Origin: Petrolisthes cinctipes | Taxonomy: Eukaryota > Arthropoda > Malacostraca > Decapoda > Porcellanidae | Length of the DNA: 64,000 bases | Direction: 5' to 3' | Assembly (NCBI GenBank): GCA_033782935.1 | Contig: JAWQEG010000412.1 | Span: 1,291,501 to 1,355,500, forward strand | Part shown: positions 25,633 through 40,027 of the stretch, piece by piece | Layout: every line of letters begins with the position of its first letter | Position numbering within the stretch: the stretch's first letter is position 1 | Notes under the pieces: model-generated | Told to the model about the DNA's origin: nothing | Databases searched by the model: none | The model's input: only the letters and a program-made list of their open reading frames with translations | Made by a program: the position numbers and the translations under genes

Positions 25633-26432
25633 CTGAATTTGAGATATAAACGGGTACAGAAGATACATGCACATATTGACTTTGTGCATCTAAAATATCG
25701 ATTTTCAGCATGTTTTAGGCATGTATTTTGAAAATACTCTAACACGGAGTAGGCATATACAGATCGCTTCTGGAAACCAAAAATATCGAAGTTTCGGGTG
25801 TTTTGAGCCTGAATTTGAGATATAATCGGGTACTGAAGGTACGCACATATCGACTTTTGGGCACCTAAACGATCGATTTTCAGTATGTTTTGGGCCTGTA
25901 ATTTGAAAATACTCTAACACGGAGTAGGCATGTACAGATCGTTTCTGGGACCCCTAAATATCGAATTTTCGGGTGTTTTGGGGGTATTAGTTTGAGATAT
26001 CGCCTTTACGCACCTAAAATATCGATTTTTAGCATGTTTTAAGTCTATATTTTGAAAATATTCTAGCACTGAGTAGGCATGTACAGATCGCTTCTGGGAC
26101 CCCAAAATATCGAATTTTCGGGTGTTTTGAGCCTGAATTTGAGATATAAACGAGTACAGAAGATGCATGCACATATCTACTTTTTGGCACCTAAAATGTA
26201 GATTTTTAGCATGTTTTTAGCCTATATTTTGAAATTATTCTAGCACTGAGTAGGCATGTACAGATTGCTTCTGGGACCCCAAAATATTGAATTTTCTGGT
26301 GTTTTGAGCCTGAATTTGAGATATAAACGGGTACTGAAGATGCATGCACATATCGACTTTTGGGCACCTAAAACATCGATTTTGAGCATGTTTTAAGCCT
26401 GTATTTTGAAAATACTCTAACACGGAGTAGGC

Positions 26433-28639
26433 ATGTACAGATCGCTTCTGGGACCCCAAAATATCGAATTTTCGGGTGTTTTGAGCATGAATTTGGGATA
26501 TAAACGAGTATAGAAGATACATACACATATTGACTTTGGGCACCAAAAATATCAATTTTCAGCATGTTTTGGGCCTGAATTTTGAAAATATTCTAACAAG
26601 GAGTAGGCATGTACAGATCGCTTCTGGGACCCCAAAATATCGAGTTTACGGGTGTTTTGAGCCTGAATTTGAGATATAAACGGGTACTGAAGATTCATGC
26701 ACATATCGACTTTTGGGCACCTAAAACATCGATTTTGAGCATGTTTTGGGCCTGTATTTTGAAAATACTCTAACACGGAGTAGGCATGTACAGATCGCTT
26801 CTGGGACCCCAAAATATCGAATTTTCGGGTGTTTTGGGCCTTAATTTGAGATATCGCCTTTACACACCTAAAATATCGATATTTAGCATGTTTTTAGCCT
26901 ATATTTTGAAAATATTCTAGCACTGAGTAGGCATGTACAGATCGATTCTGGGACCCCAAATATCGAATTTTCGGGTGTTTTGAGCTTGAATTTGAGATAT
27001 AAACAAGTACAGAAGATGAATGCACATATCGACTTTTGAGCACCTAAAATATCGATTTTCAGCATGTTTTGAGCCTATATTTTGAAAACATTCTAGGACT
27101 GAGTAGGCATGTACATATCGCTTCTGGGACCCAAAAGTATCGAATTTTCGGGTGTTTAGGGCCAGAATTTGTGATATAAACGTTTACAGAAGATGCATGC
27201 ACATATCGACTTTTGGGCACCTAAAAGATAGATTTTCAGTATGTTTTTGACCTGTATTTTGAAAATACTCTAGCACTGAGTAGGCATGTACAGATTGCTT
27301 CTGGGACCCCAAAATATCGAGTTTTCGGGTGTTTTGAGCCTGAATTTGAGATATAAATGAGTATAGAAGATGCATACACATATTGACTTTGTGCACCAAA
27401 TATATCGATTTTTAGCATGTTTTGGGCCTGAATTTTGAAAATACTCTAACATGGAGTAGGCATGTACAGATCGCTTCTGGGACCCCAAAATATCGAATTT
27501 TTGGGTGTTTAGGGCCAGAATTTGAGATATAAACGGGTACAGAAGATGCATGCACATATCGACTTTTGGGCACCTAAAAGATCGATTTTCAGTATGTTTT
27601 TGGCCTGTATTTTGAAAATACTCTAACACCGAGTAGGCATGAACAGATCGCTTCTGGGACCCCTAAATATCAAGTTTACGGGTGTTTTGAGCCTGAATTT
27701 GAGATATAAACGGGTACTGAAGATTCATGCACATATCGACTTTTGGGCACCTAAAACATCGATTTTGAGCATGTTTTGGTCCTGTATTTTGAAAATACTC
27801 TAACACGGAGTAGGCATGTACAGATCGCTTCTGGGACCCCAAAATATCGAATTTTCGGGTGTTTTGGGCCTGAATTTGCGATATCGCCTTTACACACCTA
27901 AAATATCGATTTTTAGCATGTTTTTAGCCTATATTTTGAAAATATTCTAGCACTGAGTAGGCATGTACAGATTGCTTCTGGGACCCCAAAATACCAAATT
28001 TTCGGGTGTTTTGAGCCTGAATTTGAGATATAAACGGGTACTGAAGATGCATGCACATATTGACTTTGGGCATATAAAATATCGATTTTCAGCATGGTTT
28101 GGTCCTGTATTTTGAAAATACTCTAACACGGAGTAGGCATGTACAGATCGCTTCTGGGACCCCAAAATATCAAATTTTCGGGTGTTTTGAGCCTGAATTT
28201 GAGATATAAACAGGTACTGAAGATGCATGCACATATCGACTTTTGGGCACCTAAAACATCGATTTTGAGCATGTTTTGGGCCTGAATTTTGAAAATACTC
28301 TAACACGGAGTAGGCATGTACAGATCGCTTCTGGAACCCAAAAATATCGAATTTTCGGGTGTTTTGAGCCTGAATTTGAGATATAAACGGGTACTGAAGA
28401 TTCATGCACATATCGACTTTTGGGCACCTAAAACATCGATTTTGAGCATGTTTTGGGCCTGTATTTTGAAAATACTCTAACACGGAGTAGGCATGTACAG
28501 ATCGCTTCTGGGACCCCAAAATATCGAATTTTCGGGTGTTTTGGGCCTGAATTTGAGATATCGCCTTTACACACCTAAAATATCGATATTTAGCATGTTT
28601 TGAGCCTGTATTTTGAAAATACTATAACACGGAGTAGGC
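26433..28639 (+). repeat. Inner repeat of the 7,448-bp unit, version 1 (2,207 bp)
   Basis: Starts at a long unit with GAGCATGAATTTGGGATATAAAC. This unit and the following ones (TCGAGTTTACGGG, the ACACACC short unit, the GATTCTGGGACCCC unit) return at +2,207 (28640, 28816, 28993, 29140). The corresponding stretch of copy B starts at 33881. Confidence 0.85.
26871..26884. repeat. 14-bp perfect palindrome in a short-monomer subtype
   Basis: AAATATCGATATTT is its own reverse complement. It arises where the usual ATCGATTTTTAG reads ATCGATATTTAG. Other copies are at 28578-28591 and 29078-29091, and more recur in the ACACACC short units up to ~44.85 kb. The subtype seems confined to ~26.8-44.9 kb. 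Confidence 0.85.
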
Positions 28640-31374
28640 ATGTACAGATCGCTTCTGGGACCCCAAAATTTCGAATTTTCAGGTGTTTTGAGCATGAATT
28701 TGGGATATAAACGAGTATAGAAGATACATACACATATTGACTTTGGGCACCAAAAATATCGATTTTCAGCATGTTTTGGGCCTGAATTTTGAAAATATTC
28801 TAACATGGAGTAGGCATGTACAGATCGCTTCTGGGACCCCAAAATACCGAGTTTACGGGTGTTTTGAGCCTTAATTTGAGATATAAACGGGTACTGAAGA
28901 TTCATGCACATATCGACTTTTGGGCACCTAAAACATCGATTTTGAGCATGTTTTGGGCCTGTATTTTGAAAATACTCTAACACGGAGTAGGCATGTACAG
29001 ATCGCTTCTGGGACCCCAAAATATCGAATTTTCGGGTGTTTTGGGCCTTAATTTGAGATATCGCCTTTACACACCTAAAATATCGATATTTAGCATGTTT
29101 TTAGCCTATATTTTGAAAATATTCTAGCACTGAGTAGGCATGTACAGATCGATTCTGGGACCCCAAATATCGAATTTTCGGGTGTTTTGAGCTTGAATTT
29201 GAGATATAAACGAGTACAGAAGATGCATGCACATATCGACTTTTGAGCACCTAAAATATCGATTTTCAGCATGTTTTGAGCCTATATTTTGAAAACATTC
29301 TAGCACTGAGTAGGCATGTACATATCGCTTCTGGGACCCAAAAGTATTGAATTTTCGGGTGTTTAGGGCCAGAATTTGAGATATAAACGGGTACAGAAGA
29401 TGCATGCACATATCGACTTTTGGGCACCTAAAAGATAGATTTTCAGTATGTTTTTGACCTGTATTTTGAAAATACTCTAGCACTGAGTAGGCATGTACAG
29501 ATTGCTGCTGGGACCCCAAAATATCGAATTTTCGGGTGTTTTGAGCCTGAATTTGAGATATAAATGAGTATAGAAGATGCATACACATATTGACTTTGGG
29601 CACCAAATATATCGATTTTTAGCATGTTTTGGGCCTGAATTTTGAAAATACTCTAACACGGAGTAGGCATGTACAGATCGCTTCTGGGACCCCAAAATAT
29701 CGAATTTTTGGGTGTTTAGGGCCAGAATTTGAGATATAAACGGGTACAGAAAATGCATGCACATATCGACTTTTGGGCACCTAAAAGATCGATTTTCAGT
29801 ATGTTTTTGGCCTGTATTTTGAAAATACTCTAACACCGAGTAGGCATGAACAGATCGCTTCTGGGACCCATAAATATCAAGTTTACGGGTGTTTTGAGCC
29901 TGAATTTGAGATATAAACGGGTACTGAAGATTCATGCACATATCGACTTTTGGGCACCTAAAACATCGATTTTGAGCATGTTTTGGGCCTGTATTTTGAA
30001 AATACTCTAACACGGAGTAGGCATGTACAGATCGCTTCTGGGACCACAAAATATCGAATTTTCGGGTGTTTTGGGCCTGAATTTGAGATATCGCCTTTAC
30101 ACACCTAAAATATCGATTTTTAGCATGTTTTTAGCCTATATTTTGAAAATATTCTAGCACTGAGTAGGCATGTACAGATTGCTTCTGGGACCCCAAAATA
30201 TTGAATTTTCGGGTGTTTTGAGCCTGAATTTGAGATATAAACGGGTACAGAAGATACATGCACATATTGACTTTAGGCATCTAAAATATCGATTTTCAGC
30301 ATGGTTTGGGCCTGTATTTTGAAAATACTCTAACACGGAGTAGGCATGTACAGATCGCTTCTGGGACCCCAAAATACCAAATTTTCGGGTGTTTTGAGCC
30401 TGAATTTGAGATATAAACGGGTACTGAAGATGCATGCACATATTGACTTTGGGCATATAAAATATCGATTTTCAGCATGGTTTGGTCCTGTATTTTGAAA
30501 ATACTCTAACACGGAGTAGGCATGTACAGATCGCTTCTGGGACCCCAAAATATCAAATTTTCGGGTGTTTTGAGCCTGAATTTGAGATATAAACAGGTAC
30601 TGAAGATGCATGCACATATCGACTTTTGGGCACCTAAAACATCGATTTTGAGCATGTTTTGGGCCTGTATTTTGAAAATACTCTAACACGGAGTAGGCAT
30701 GTACAGATCGCTTCTGGAACCCAAAAATATCGAAGTTTCGGGTGTTTTGAGCCTGAATTTGAGATATAAACGGGTACTGAAGATTCATGCACATATCGAC
30801 TTTTGGGCACCTAAAACATCGATTTTGAGCATGTTTTGGGCCTGTATTTTGAAAATACTCTAACACGGAGTAGGCATGTACAGATCGCTTCTGGGACCCC
30901 AAAATATCGAATTTTCGGTTGTTTTGGGCCTGAATTTGAGATATCGCCTTTACACACCTAAAATATCGATATTTAGTATGTTTTTGCCTATATTTTAAAA
31001 ATATTCTAGCACTGAGTAGGCATGTACAGATCGATTCTGGGACCCCAAATATCGAATTTTCGGGTGTTTTGAGCTTGAATTTGAGATATAAACGAGTACA
31101 GAAGATGCATGCACATATCTACTTTTTGGCACCTAAAATGTAGATTTTTAGCATGTTTTTAGCCTATATTTTGAAAATATTCTAGCACTGAGTAGGCATG
31201 TACAGATTGCTTCTGGGACCCAAAAATATTGAATTTTCTGGTGTTTTGAGCCTGAATTTGAGATATAAACGGGTACTGATTATGCATGCACATATCGACT
31301 TTTGGGCACCTAAAACATCGATTTTGAGCATGTTTTGAGCCTGTATTTTGAAAATACTCTAACACGGAGTAGGC
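28640..31374 (+). repeat. Inner repeat of the 7,448-bp unit, version 2 (2,735 bp)
   Basis: Begins with the same unit set as 26433 and is followed at +2,735 by a third start at 31375 (units 31375, 31551, 31728, 31875). It is longer than version 1 by three units, 528 bp. Inside it, units 30346-30876 match 27963-28493 at +2,383 while earlier units match at +2,207; the 176-bp step equals one unit. Confidence 0.8.
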
Positions 31375-31997
31375 ATGTACAGATCGCTTCTTGGACCCCA
31401 AAATTTCGAATTTTCGGGTGTTTTGAGCATGAATTTGGGATATAAACGAGTATCGAAGATACATACACATATTGACTTTGGGCACCAAAAATATCGATTT
31501 TCAGCATGTTTTGGGCCTGAATTTTGAAAATATTCTAACACGGAGTAGGCATGTACAGATCGCTTCTGGGACCCCAAAATATCGAGTTTACGGGTGTTTT
31601 GAGCCTGAATTTGAGATATAAACGGGTACTGAAGATTCATGCACATATCGACTTTTGGGCACCTAAAACATCGATTTTGAGCATGTTTTGGGCCTGTATT
31701 TTGAAAATACTCTAACACGGAGTAGGCATGTACAGATCGCTTCTGGGACCCCAAAATATCGGATTTTCGGGTGTTTTGGGCCTTAATTTGAGATATCGCC
31801 TTTACACACCTAAAATATCGATATTTAGCATGTTTTTAGCCTATATTTTGAAAATATTCTAGCACTGAGTAGGCATGTACAGATCGATTCTGGGACCCCA
31901 AATATCGAATTTTCGGGTGTTTTGAGCTTGAATTTGAGATATAAACGAGTACAGAAGATGCATGCACATATCGACTTTTGAGCACCTAAAATATCGA

Positions 31998-34900
31998 TTT
32001 TGAGCATGTTTTTAGCCTATATTTTGAAAATATTCTAGCACTGAGTAGGCATGTACAGATTGCTTCTGGGACCCCAAAATATTGAATTTTCGGGTGTTTA
32101 GGGCCAGAATTTGAGATATAAACGGGTACAGAAGATGCATGCACATATCAACTTTTGGGCACCAAAAAGATCGATTTTCAGTATGTTTTTGGCCTGTATT
32201 TTGAAAATACTCTAACACGGAGTAGGCATGTACAGATCGCTTCTGGGACCCCTAAATATCGAATTTTTGGGTGTTTTGGGACTGAATTTGAGATATCGAC
32301 TTTTGGGCATCTAAAATATCGATTTTTAACATGTTTTGGGCATGCATTTTGAAAATACTCTAACACGGAGTAGGCATGTACAGATCGCTTCTGGGACCCC
32401 AAAATATCGAATTTTCGGGTTTTTTGAGCCTGAATTTGAGATATAAACGGGTACTGAAGATGCATGCACATATCGACTTTTGGGCACCTAAAACATCGAT
32501 TTTGAGCATGTTATGGGCCTGTATTTTGTAAATACTCTAACACGGAGTAGGCATGTACCAGATCGTTTCTGGGACCCCTAAATATCGAATTTTCGGGTGT
32601 TTTGGGACTGAATTTGAGATATCGACTTTTGGGCACCTTAAATATCGATTTCGAGCATGTTTTCAGCCTATATTTTGAAAAGACTCTAGCACTGAGTAGG
32701 CATGTAGAGATCGCGTCTGGGACCCCTAAATATCGAATTTTCGGGTGTTTTGGACCTTAATTTGAGATATCGACTTTTTGGCATCTAAAATATTGATTTT
32801 TAGCATGTTTTTAGCCTACATATTGAAAATATTCTAGCACTGAGTAGGCATGTACAGATCGCTTCTGGGACCCCAAAATATCGAATTTTCAGGTGTTTTG
32901 AGCCTGAATTTGAGATATAAACGAGTACAGAAGATGCATGCACATATCGACTTTTGGACACCTAAAACATCGATTTTGAGCATGTTTTGAGCCTATATTT
33001 TGAAAATATTTTAGCACTGAGTAGGCATTTACAGATTGCTTCTGGGACCCCAAAATATTGAATTTTCGGGTGTTTTGAGCCTGAATTTGAGATATAAACG
33101 GGTACAGAAGATACATGCACATATTGACTTTGTGCATCTAAAATATCGATTTTCAGCATGTTTTAGGCATGTATTTTGAAAATACTCTAACACGGAGTAG
33201 GCATATACAGATCGCTTCTGGAAACCAAAAATATCGAAGTTTCGGGTGTTTTGAGACTGAATTTGAGATATAATCGGGTACTGAAGGTACGCACATATCG
33301 ACTTTTGGGCACCTAAACGATCGATTTTCAGTATGTTTTGGGCCTGTAATTTGAAAATACTCTAACACGGAGTAGGCATGTACAGATCGTTTCTGGGACC
33401 CCTAAATATCGAATTTTCGGGTGTTTTGGGGGTATTAGTTTGAGATATCGCCTTTACGCACCTAAAATATCGATTTTTAGCATGTTTTAAGTCTATATTT
33501 TGAAAATATTCTAGCACTGAGTAGGCATGTACAGATCGCTTCTGGGACCCCAAAATATCGAATTTTCGGGTGTTTTGAGCCTGAATTTGAGATATAAACG
33601 AGTACAGAAGATGCATGCACATATCTACTTTTTGGCACCTAAAATGTAGATTTTTAGCATGTTTTTAGCCTATATTTTGAAATTATTCTAGCACTGAGTA
33701 GGCATGTACAGATTGCTTCTGGGACCCCAAAATATTGAATTTTCTGGTGTTTTGAGCCTGAATTTGAGATATAAACGGGTACTGAAGATGCATGCACATA
33801 TCGACTTTTGGGCACCTAAAACATCGATTTTGAGCATGTTTTAAGCCTGTATTTTGAAAATACTCTAACACGGAGTAGGCATGTACAGATCGCTTCTGGG
33901 ACCCCAAAATATCGAATTTTCGGGTGTTTTGAGCATGAATTTGGGATATAAACGAGTATAGAAGATACATACACATATTGACTTTGGGCACCAAAAATAT
34001 CAATTTTCAGCATGTTTTGGGCCTGAATTTTGAAAATATTCTAACAAGGAGTAGGCATGTACAGATCGCTTCTGGGACCCCAAAATATCGAGTTTACGGG
34101 TGTTTTGAGCCTGAATTTGAGATATAAACGGGTACTGAAGATTCATGCACATATCGACTTTTGGGCACCTAAAACATCGATTTTGAGCATGTTTTGGGCC
34201 TGTATTTTGAAAATACTCTAACACGGAGTAGGCATGTACAGATCGCTTCTGGGACCCCAAAATATCGAATTTTCGGGTGTTTTGGGCCTTAATTTGAGAT
34301 ATCGCCTTTACACACCTAAAATATCGATATTTAGCATGTTTTTAGCCTATATTTTGAAAATATTCTAGCACTGAGTAGGCATGTACAGATCGATTCTGGG
34401 ACCCCAAATATCGAATTTTCGGGTGTTTTGAGCTTGAATTTGAGATATAAACGAGTACAGAAGATGAATGCACATATCGACTTTTGAGCACCTAAAATAT
34501 CGATTTTCAGCATGTTTTGAGCCTATATTTTGAAAACATTCTAGGACTGAGTAGGCATGTACATATCGCTTCTGGGACCCAAAAGTATCGAATTTTCGGG
34601 TGTTTAGGGCCAGAATTTGTGATATAAACGTTTACAGAAGATGCATGCACATATCGACTTTTGGGCACCTAAAAGATAGATTTTCAGTATGTTTTTGACC
34701 TGTATTTTGAAAATACTCTAGCACTGAGTAGGCATGTACAGATTGCTTCTGGGACCCCAAAATATCGAGTTTTCGGGTGTTTTGAGCCTGAATTTGAGAT
34801 ATAAATGAGTATAGAAGATGCATACACATATTGACTTTGTGCACCAAATATATCGATTTTTAGCATGTTTTGGGCCTGAATTTTGAAAATACTCTAACAT

Positions 34901-37900
34901 GGAGTAGGCATGTACAGATCGCTTCTGGGACCCCAAAATATCGAATTTTTGGGTGTTTAGGGCCAGAATTTGAGATATAAACGGGTACAGAAGATGCATG
35001 CACATATCGACTTTTGGGCACCTAAAAGATCGATTTTCAGTATGTTTTTGGCCTGTATTTTGAAAATACTCTAACACCGAGTAGGCATGAACAGATCGCT
35101 TCTGGGACCCCTAAATATCAAGTTTATGGGTGTTTTGAGCCTGAATTTGAGATATAAACGGGTACTGAAGATTCATGCACATATCGACTTTTGGGCACCT
35201 AAAACATCGATTTTGAGCATGTTTTGGTCCTGTATTTTGAAAATACTCTAACACGGAGTAGGCATGTACAGATCGCTTCTGGGACCCCAAAATATCGAAT
35301 TTTCGGGTGTTTTGGGCCTGAATTTGAGATATCGCCTTTACACACCTAAAATATCGATTTTTAGCATGTTTTTAGCCTATATTTTGAAAATATTCTAGCA
35401 CTGAGTAGGCATGTACAGATTGCTTCTGGGACCCCAAAATACCAAATTTTCGGGTGTTTTGAGCCTGAATTTGAGATATAAACGGGTACTGAAGATGCAT
35501 GCACATATTGACTTTGGGCATATAAAATATCGATTTTCAGCATGGTTTGGTCCTGTATTTTGAAAATACTCTAACACGGAGTAGGCATGTACAGATCGCT
35601 TCTGGGACCCCAAAATATCAAATTTTCGGGTGTTTTGAGCCTGAATTTGAGATATAAACAGGTACTGAAGATGCATGCACATATCGACTTTTGGGCACCT
35701 AAAACATCGATTTTGAGCATGTTTTGGGCCTGAATTTTGAAAATACTCTAACACGGAGTAGGCATGTACAGATCGCTTCAGGAACCCAAAAATATCGAAT
35801 TTTCGGGTGTTTTGAGCCTGAATTTGAGATATAAACGGGTACTGAAGATTCATGCACATATCGACTTTTGGGCACCTAAAACATCGATTTTGAGCATGTT
35901 TTGGGCCTGTATTTTGAAAATACTCTAACACGGAGTAGGCATGTACAGATCGCTTCTGGGACCCCAAAATATCGAATTTTCGGGTGTTTTGGGCCTGAAT
36001 TTGAGATATCGCCTTTACACACCTAAAATATCGATATTTAGCATGTTTTGAGCCTGTATTTTGAAAATACTATAACACGGAGTAGGCATGTACAGATCGC
36101 TTCTGGGACCCCAAAATTTCGAATTTTCAGGTGTTTTGAGCATGAATTTAGGATATAAACGAGTATAGAAGATACATACACATATTGACTTTGGGCACCA
36201 AAAATATCGATTTTCAGCATGTTTTGGGCCTGAATTTTGAAAATATTCTAACATGGAGTAGGCATGTACAGATCGCTTCTGGGACCCCAAAATATCGAGT
36301 TTACGGGTGTTTTGAGCCTTAATTTGAGATATAAACGGGTACTGAAGATTCATGCACATATCGACTTTTGGGCACCTAAAACATCGATTTTGAGCATGTT
36401 TTGGGCCTGTATTTTGAAAATACTCTAACACGGAGTAGGCATGTACAGATCGCTTCTGGGACCCCAAAATATCGAATTTTCGGGTGTTTTGGGCCTTAAT
36501 TTGAGATATCGCCTTTACACACCTAAAATATCGATATTTAGCATGTTTTTAGCCTATATTTTGAAAATATTCTAGCACTGAGTAGGCATGTACAGATCGA
36601 TTCTGGGACCCCAAATATCGAATTTTCGGGTGTTTTGAGCTTGAATTTGAGATATAAACGAGTACAGAAGATGCATGCACATATCGACTTTTGAGCACCT
36701 AAAATATCGATTTTCAGCATGTTTTGAGCCTATATTTTGAAAACATTCTAGCACTGAGTAGGCATGTACATATCGCTTCTGGGACCCAAAAGTATTGAAT
36801 TTTCGGGTGTTTAGGGCCAGAATTTGAGATATAAACGGGTACAGAAGATGCATGCACATATCGACTTTTGGGCACCTAAAAGATAGATTTTCAGTATGTT
36901 TTTGACCTGTATTTTGAAAATACTCTAGCACTGAGTAGGCATGTACAGATTGCTTCTGGGACCCCAAAATATCGAATTTTCGGGTGTTTTGAGCCTGAAT
37001 TTGAGATATAAATGAGTATAGAAGATGCATACACATATTGACTTTGGGCACCAAATATATCGATTTTTAGCATGTTTTGGGCCTGAATTTTGAAAATACT
37101 CTAACACGGAGTAGGCATGTACAGATCGCTTCTGGGACCCCAAAATATCGAATTTTTGGGTGTTTAGGGCCAGAATTTGAGATATAAACGGGTACAGAAA
37201 ATGCATGCACATATCGACTTTTGGGCACCTAAAAGATCGATTTTCAGTATGTTTTTGGCCTGTATTTTGAAAATACTCTAACACCGAGTAGGCATGAACA
37301 GATCGCTTCTGGGACCCATAAATATCAAGTTTACGGGTGTTTTGAGCCTGAATTTGAGATATAAACGGGTACTGAAGATTCATGCACATATCGACTTTTG
37401 GGCACCTAAAACATCGATTTTGAGCATGTTTTGGGCCTGTATTTTGAAAATACTCTAACACGGAGTAGGCATGTACAGATCGCTTCTGGGACCCCAAAAT
37501 ATCGAATTTTCGGGTGTTTTGGGCCTGAATTTGAGATATCGCCTTTACACACCTAAAATATCGATTTTTAGCATGTTTTTAGCCTATATTTTGAAAATAT
37601 TCTAGCACTGAGTAGGCATGTACAGATTGCTTCTGGGACCCCAAAATATTGAATTTTCGGGTGTTTTGAGCCTTAATTTGAGATATAAACGGGTACAGAA
37701 GATACATGCACATATTGACTTTAGGCATCTAAAATATCGATTTTCAGCATGGTTTGGGCCTGTATTTTGAAAATACTCTAACACGGAGTAGGCATGTACA
37801 GATCGCTTCTGGGACCCCAAAATACCAAATTTTCGGGTGTTTTGAGCCTGAATTTGAGATATAAACGGGTACTGAAGATGCATGCACATATTGACTTTGG

Positions 37901-39444
37901 GCATATAAAATATCGATTTTCAGCATGGTTTGGTCCTGTATTTTGAAAATACTCTAACACGGAGTAGGCATGTACAGATCGCTTCTGGGACCCCAAAATA
38001 TCAAATTTTCGGGTGTTTTGAGCCTGAATTTGAAATATAAACAGGTACTGAAGATGCATGCACATATCGACTTTTGGGCACCTAAAACATCGATTTTGAG
38101 CATGTTTTGGGCCTGTATTTTGAAAATACTCTAACACGGAGTAGGCATGTACAGATCGCTTCTGGAACCCAAAAATATCGAAGTTTCGGGTGTTTTGAGC
38201 CTGAATTTGAGATATAAACGGGTACTGAAGATTCATGCACATATCGACTTTTGGGCACCTAAAACATCGATTTTGAGCATGTTTTGGGCCTGTATTTTGA
38301 AAATACTCTAACACGGAGTAGGCATGTACAGATCGCTTCTGGGACCCCAAAATATCGAATTTTCGGTTGTTTTGGGCCTGAATTTGAGATATCGCCTTTA
38401 CACACCTAAAATATCGATATTTAGCATGTTTTTGCCTATATTTTAAAAATATTCTAGCACTGAGTAGGCATGTACAGATCGATTCTGGGACCCCAAATAT
38501 CGAATTTTCGGGTGTTTTGAGCTTGAATTTGAGATATAAACGAGTACAGAAGATGCATGCACATATCTACTTTTTGGCACCTAAAATGTAGATTTTTAGC
38601 ATGTTTTTAGCCTATATTTTGAAAATATTCTAGCACTGAGTAGGCATGTACAGATTGCTTCTGGGACCCAAAAATATTGAATTTTCTGGTGTTTTGAGCC
38701 TGAATTTGAGATATAAACGGGTACTGATTATGCATGCACATATCGACTTTTGGGCACCTAAAACATCGATTTTGAGCATGTTTTGAGCCTGTATTTTGAA
38801 AATACTCTAACACGGAGTAGGCATGTACAGATCGCTTCTTGGACCCCAAAATTTCGAATTTTCGGGTGTTTTGAGCATGAATTTGGGATATAAACGAGTA
38901 TAGAAGATACGTACACATATTGACTTTGGGCACCAAAAATATCGATTTTCAGCATGTTTTGGGCCTGAATTTTGAAAATATTCTAACACGGAGTAGGCAT
39001 GTACAGATCGCTTCTGGGACCCCAAAATATCGAGTTTACGGGTGTTTTGAGCCTGAATTTGAGATTTAACGGGTACTGAAGATTCATGCACATATCGACT
39101 TTTGGGCACCTAAAACATCGATTTTGAGCATGTTTTGGGCCTGTATTTTGAAAATACTCTAACACGGAGTAGGCATGTACAGATCGCTTCTGGGACCCCA
39201 AAATATCGGATTTTCGGGTGTTTTGGGCCTTAATTTGAGATATCGCCTTTACACACCTAAAATATCGATATTTAGCATGTTTTTAGCCTATATTTTGAAA
39301 ATATTCTAGCACTGAGTAGGCATGTACAGATCGATTCTGGGACCCCAAATATCGAATTTTCGGGTGTTTTGAGCTTGAATTTGAGATATAAACGAGTACA
39401 GAAGATGCATGCACATATCGACTTTTGAGCACCTAAAATATCGA
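31998..39444 (+). repeat. 7,448-bp HOR, copy B (44 monomers)
   Basis: Matches copy A at +7,448 throughout, becoming +7,447 after a 1-bp loss near 39065 (GAGATTTAACGGG for GAGATATAAACGGG). Scattered substitutions separate the copies: TTTATGGG at ~35125 against TTTACGGG, GCTTCTGGG at ~36953 against GCTGCTGGG, GCTTCAGGAACCC at ~35772 against GCTTCTGGAACCC. The match ends at ~39431-39459. Confidence 0.95.
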
Positions 39445-40027
39445 TTTTGAGCATGTTTTGAGCCTATATTTTGAAAACATTCTAGCACTGAGTAGGCATG
39501 TACATATCGCTTCTGGGACCCAAAAGTATAGAATTTTCGGGTGTTTAGGGCCAGAATTTGAGATATAAACGGGTACAGAAGATGCATGCACATATCGACT
39601 TTTGGGCACCTAAAAGATTGATTTTCAGTATGTCTTTGACCTGTATTTTGAAAATACTCTAGCACTGAGTAGGCATGTACAGATTGCTTCTGGGACCCCA
39701 AAATATTGAATTTTCGGGTGTTTTGAGCCTGAATTTGAGATATAAACGGGTACAGAAGATACTTGCACATATTGACTTTGGGCATCTAAAATATCGATTT
39801 TCAGCATGTTTTAGGCATGTATTTTGAAAATACTCTAACACGGAGTAGGCATGTACAGATCGCTTCTGGAACCCAAAAATATCGAAGTTTCGTGTGTTTT
39901 GAGCCTGAATTTGAGATATAAACGGGTACTGAAGGTGCATTCACATATCGACTTTTGGGCACCTAAACGATCGATTTTCAGTATGTTTTGGGCCTGTAAT
40001 TTGAAAATACTCTAACACGGAGTAGGC

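Larger units (their letters stand above)
24550..31997 (+). repeat. 7,448-bp HOR, copy A (44 monomers)
   Basis: Boxes run from 24603 to 31875 and the box at 32051 begins the next copy, giving 44 units in 7,448 bp. The boundary lies inside a monomer: at 31983-32011 the sequence switches from the CTTTTGAGCACC form to the GCATGTTTTTAGCC form, the latter matching ~24535-24563. Lengths after 24603 begin 177, 148, 177, 149, 148, 177, 176, 175, 149. The unit has its own inner ~2.2 kb and ~2.7 kb repeats. Confidence 0.95.

Noticed and set aside
24550..39444. The 7,448-bp repeat as an assembly artefact (same sequence placed twice)
   Set aside because: The copies differ by scattered substitutions and a 1-bp indel, and their junction is a hybrid monomer. 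Not fully excluded; spanning long reads would settle it.
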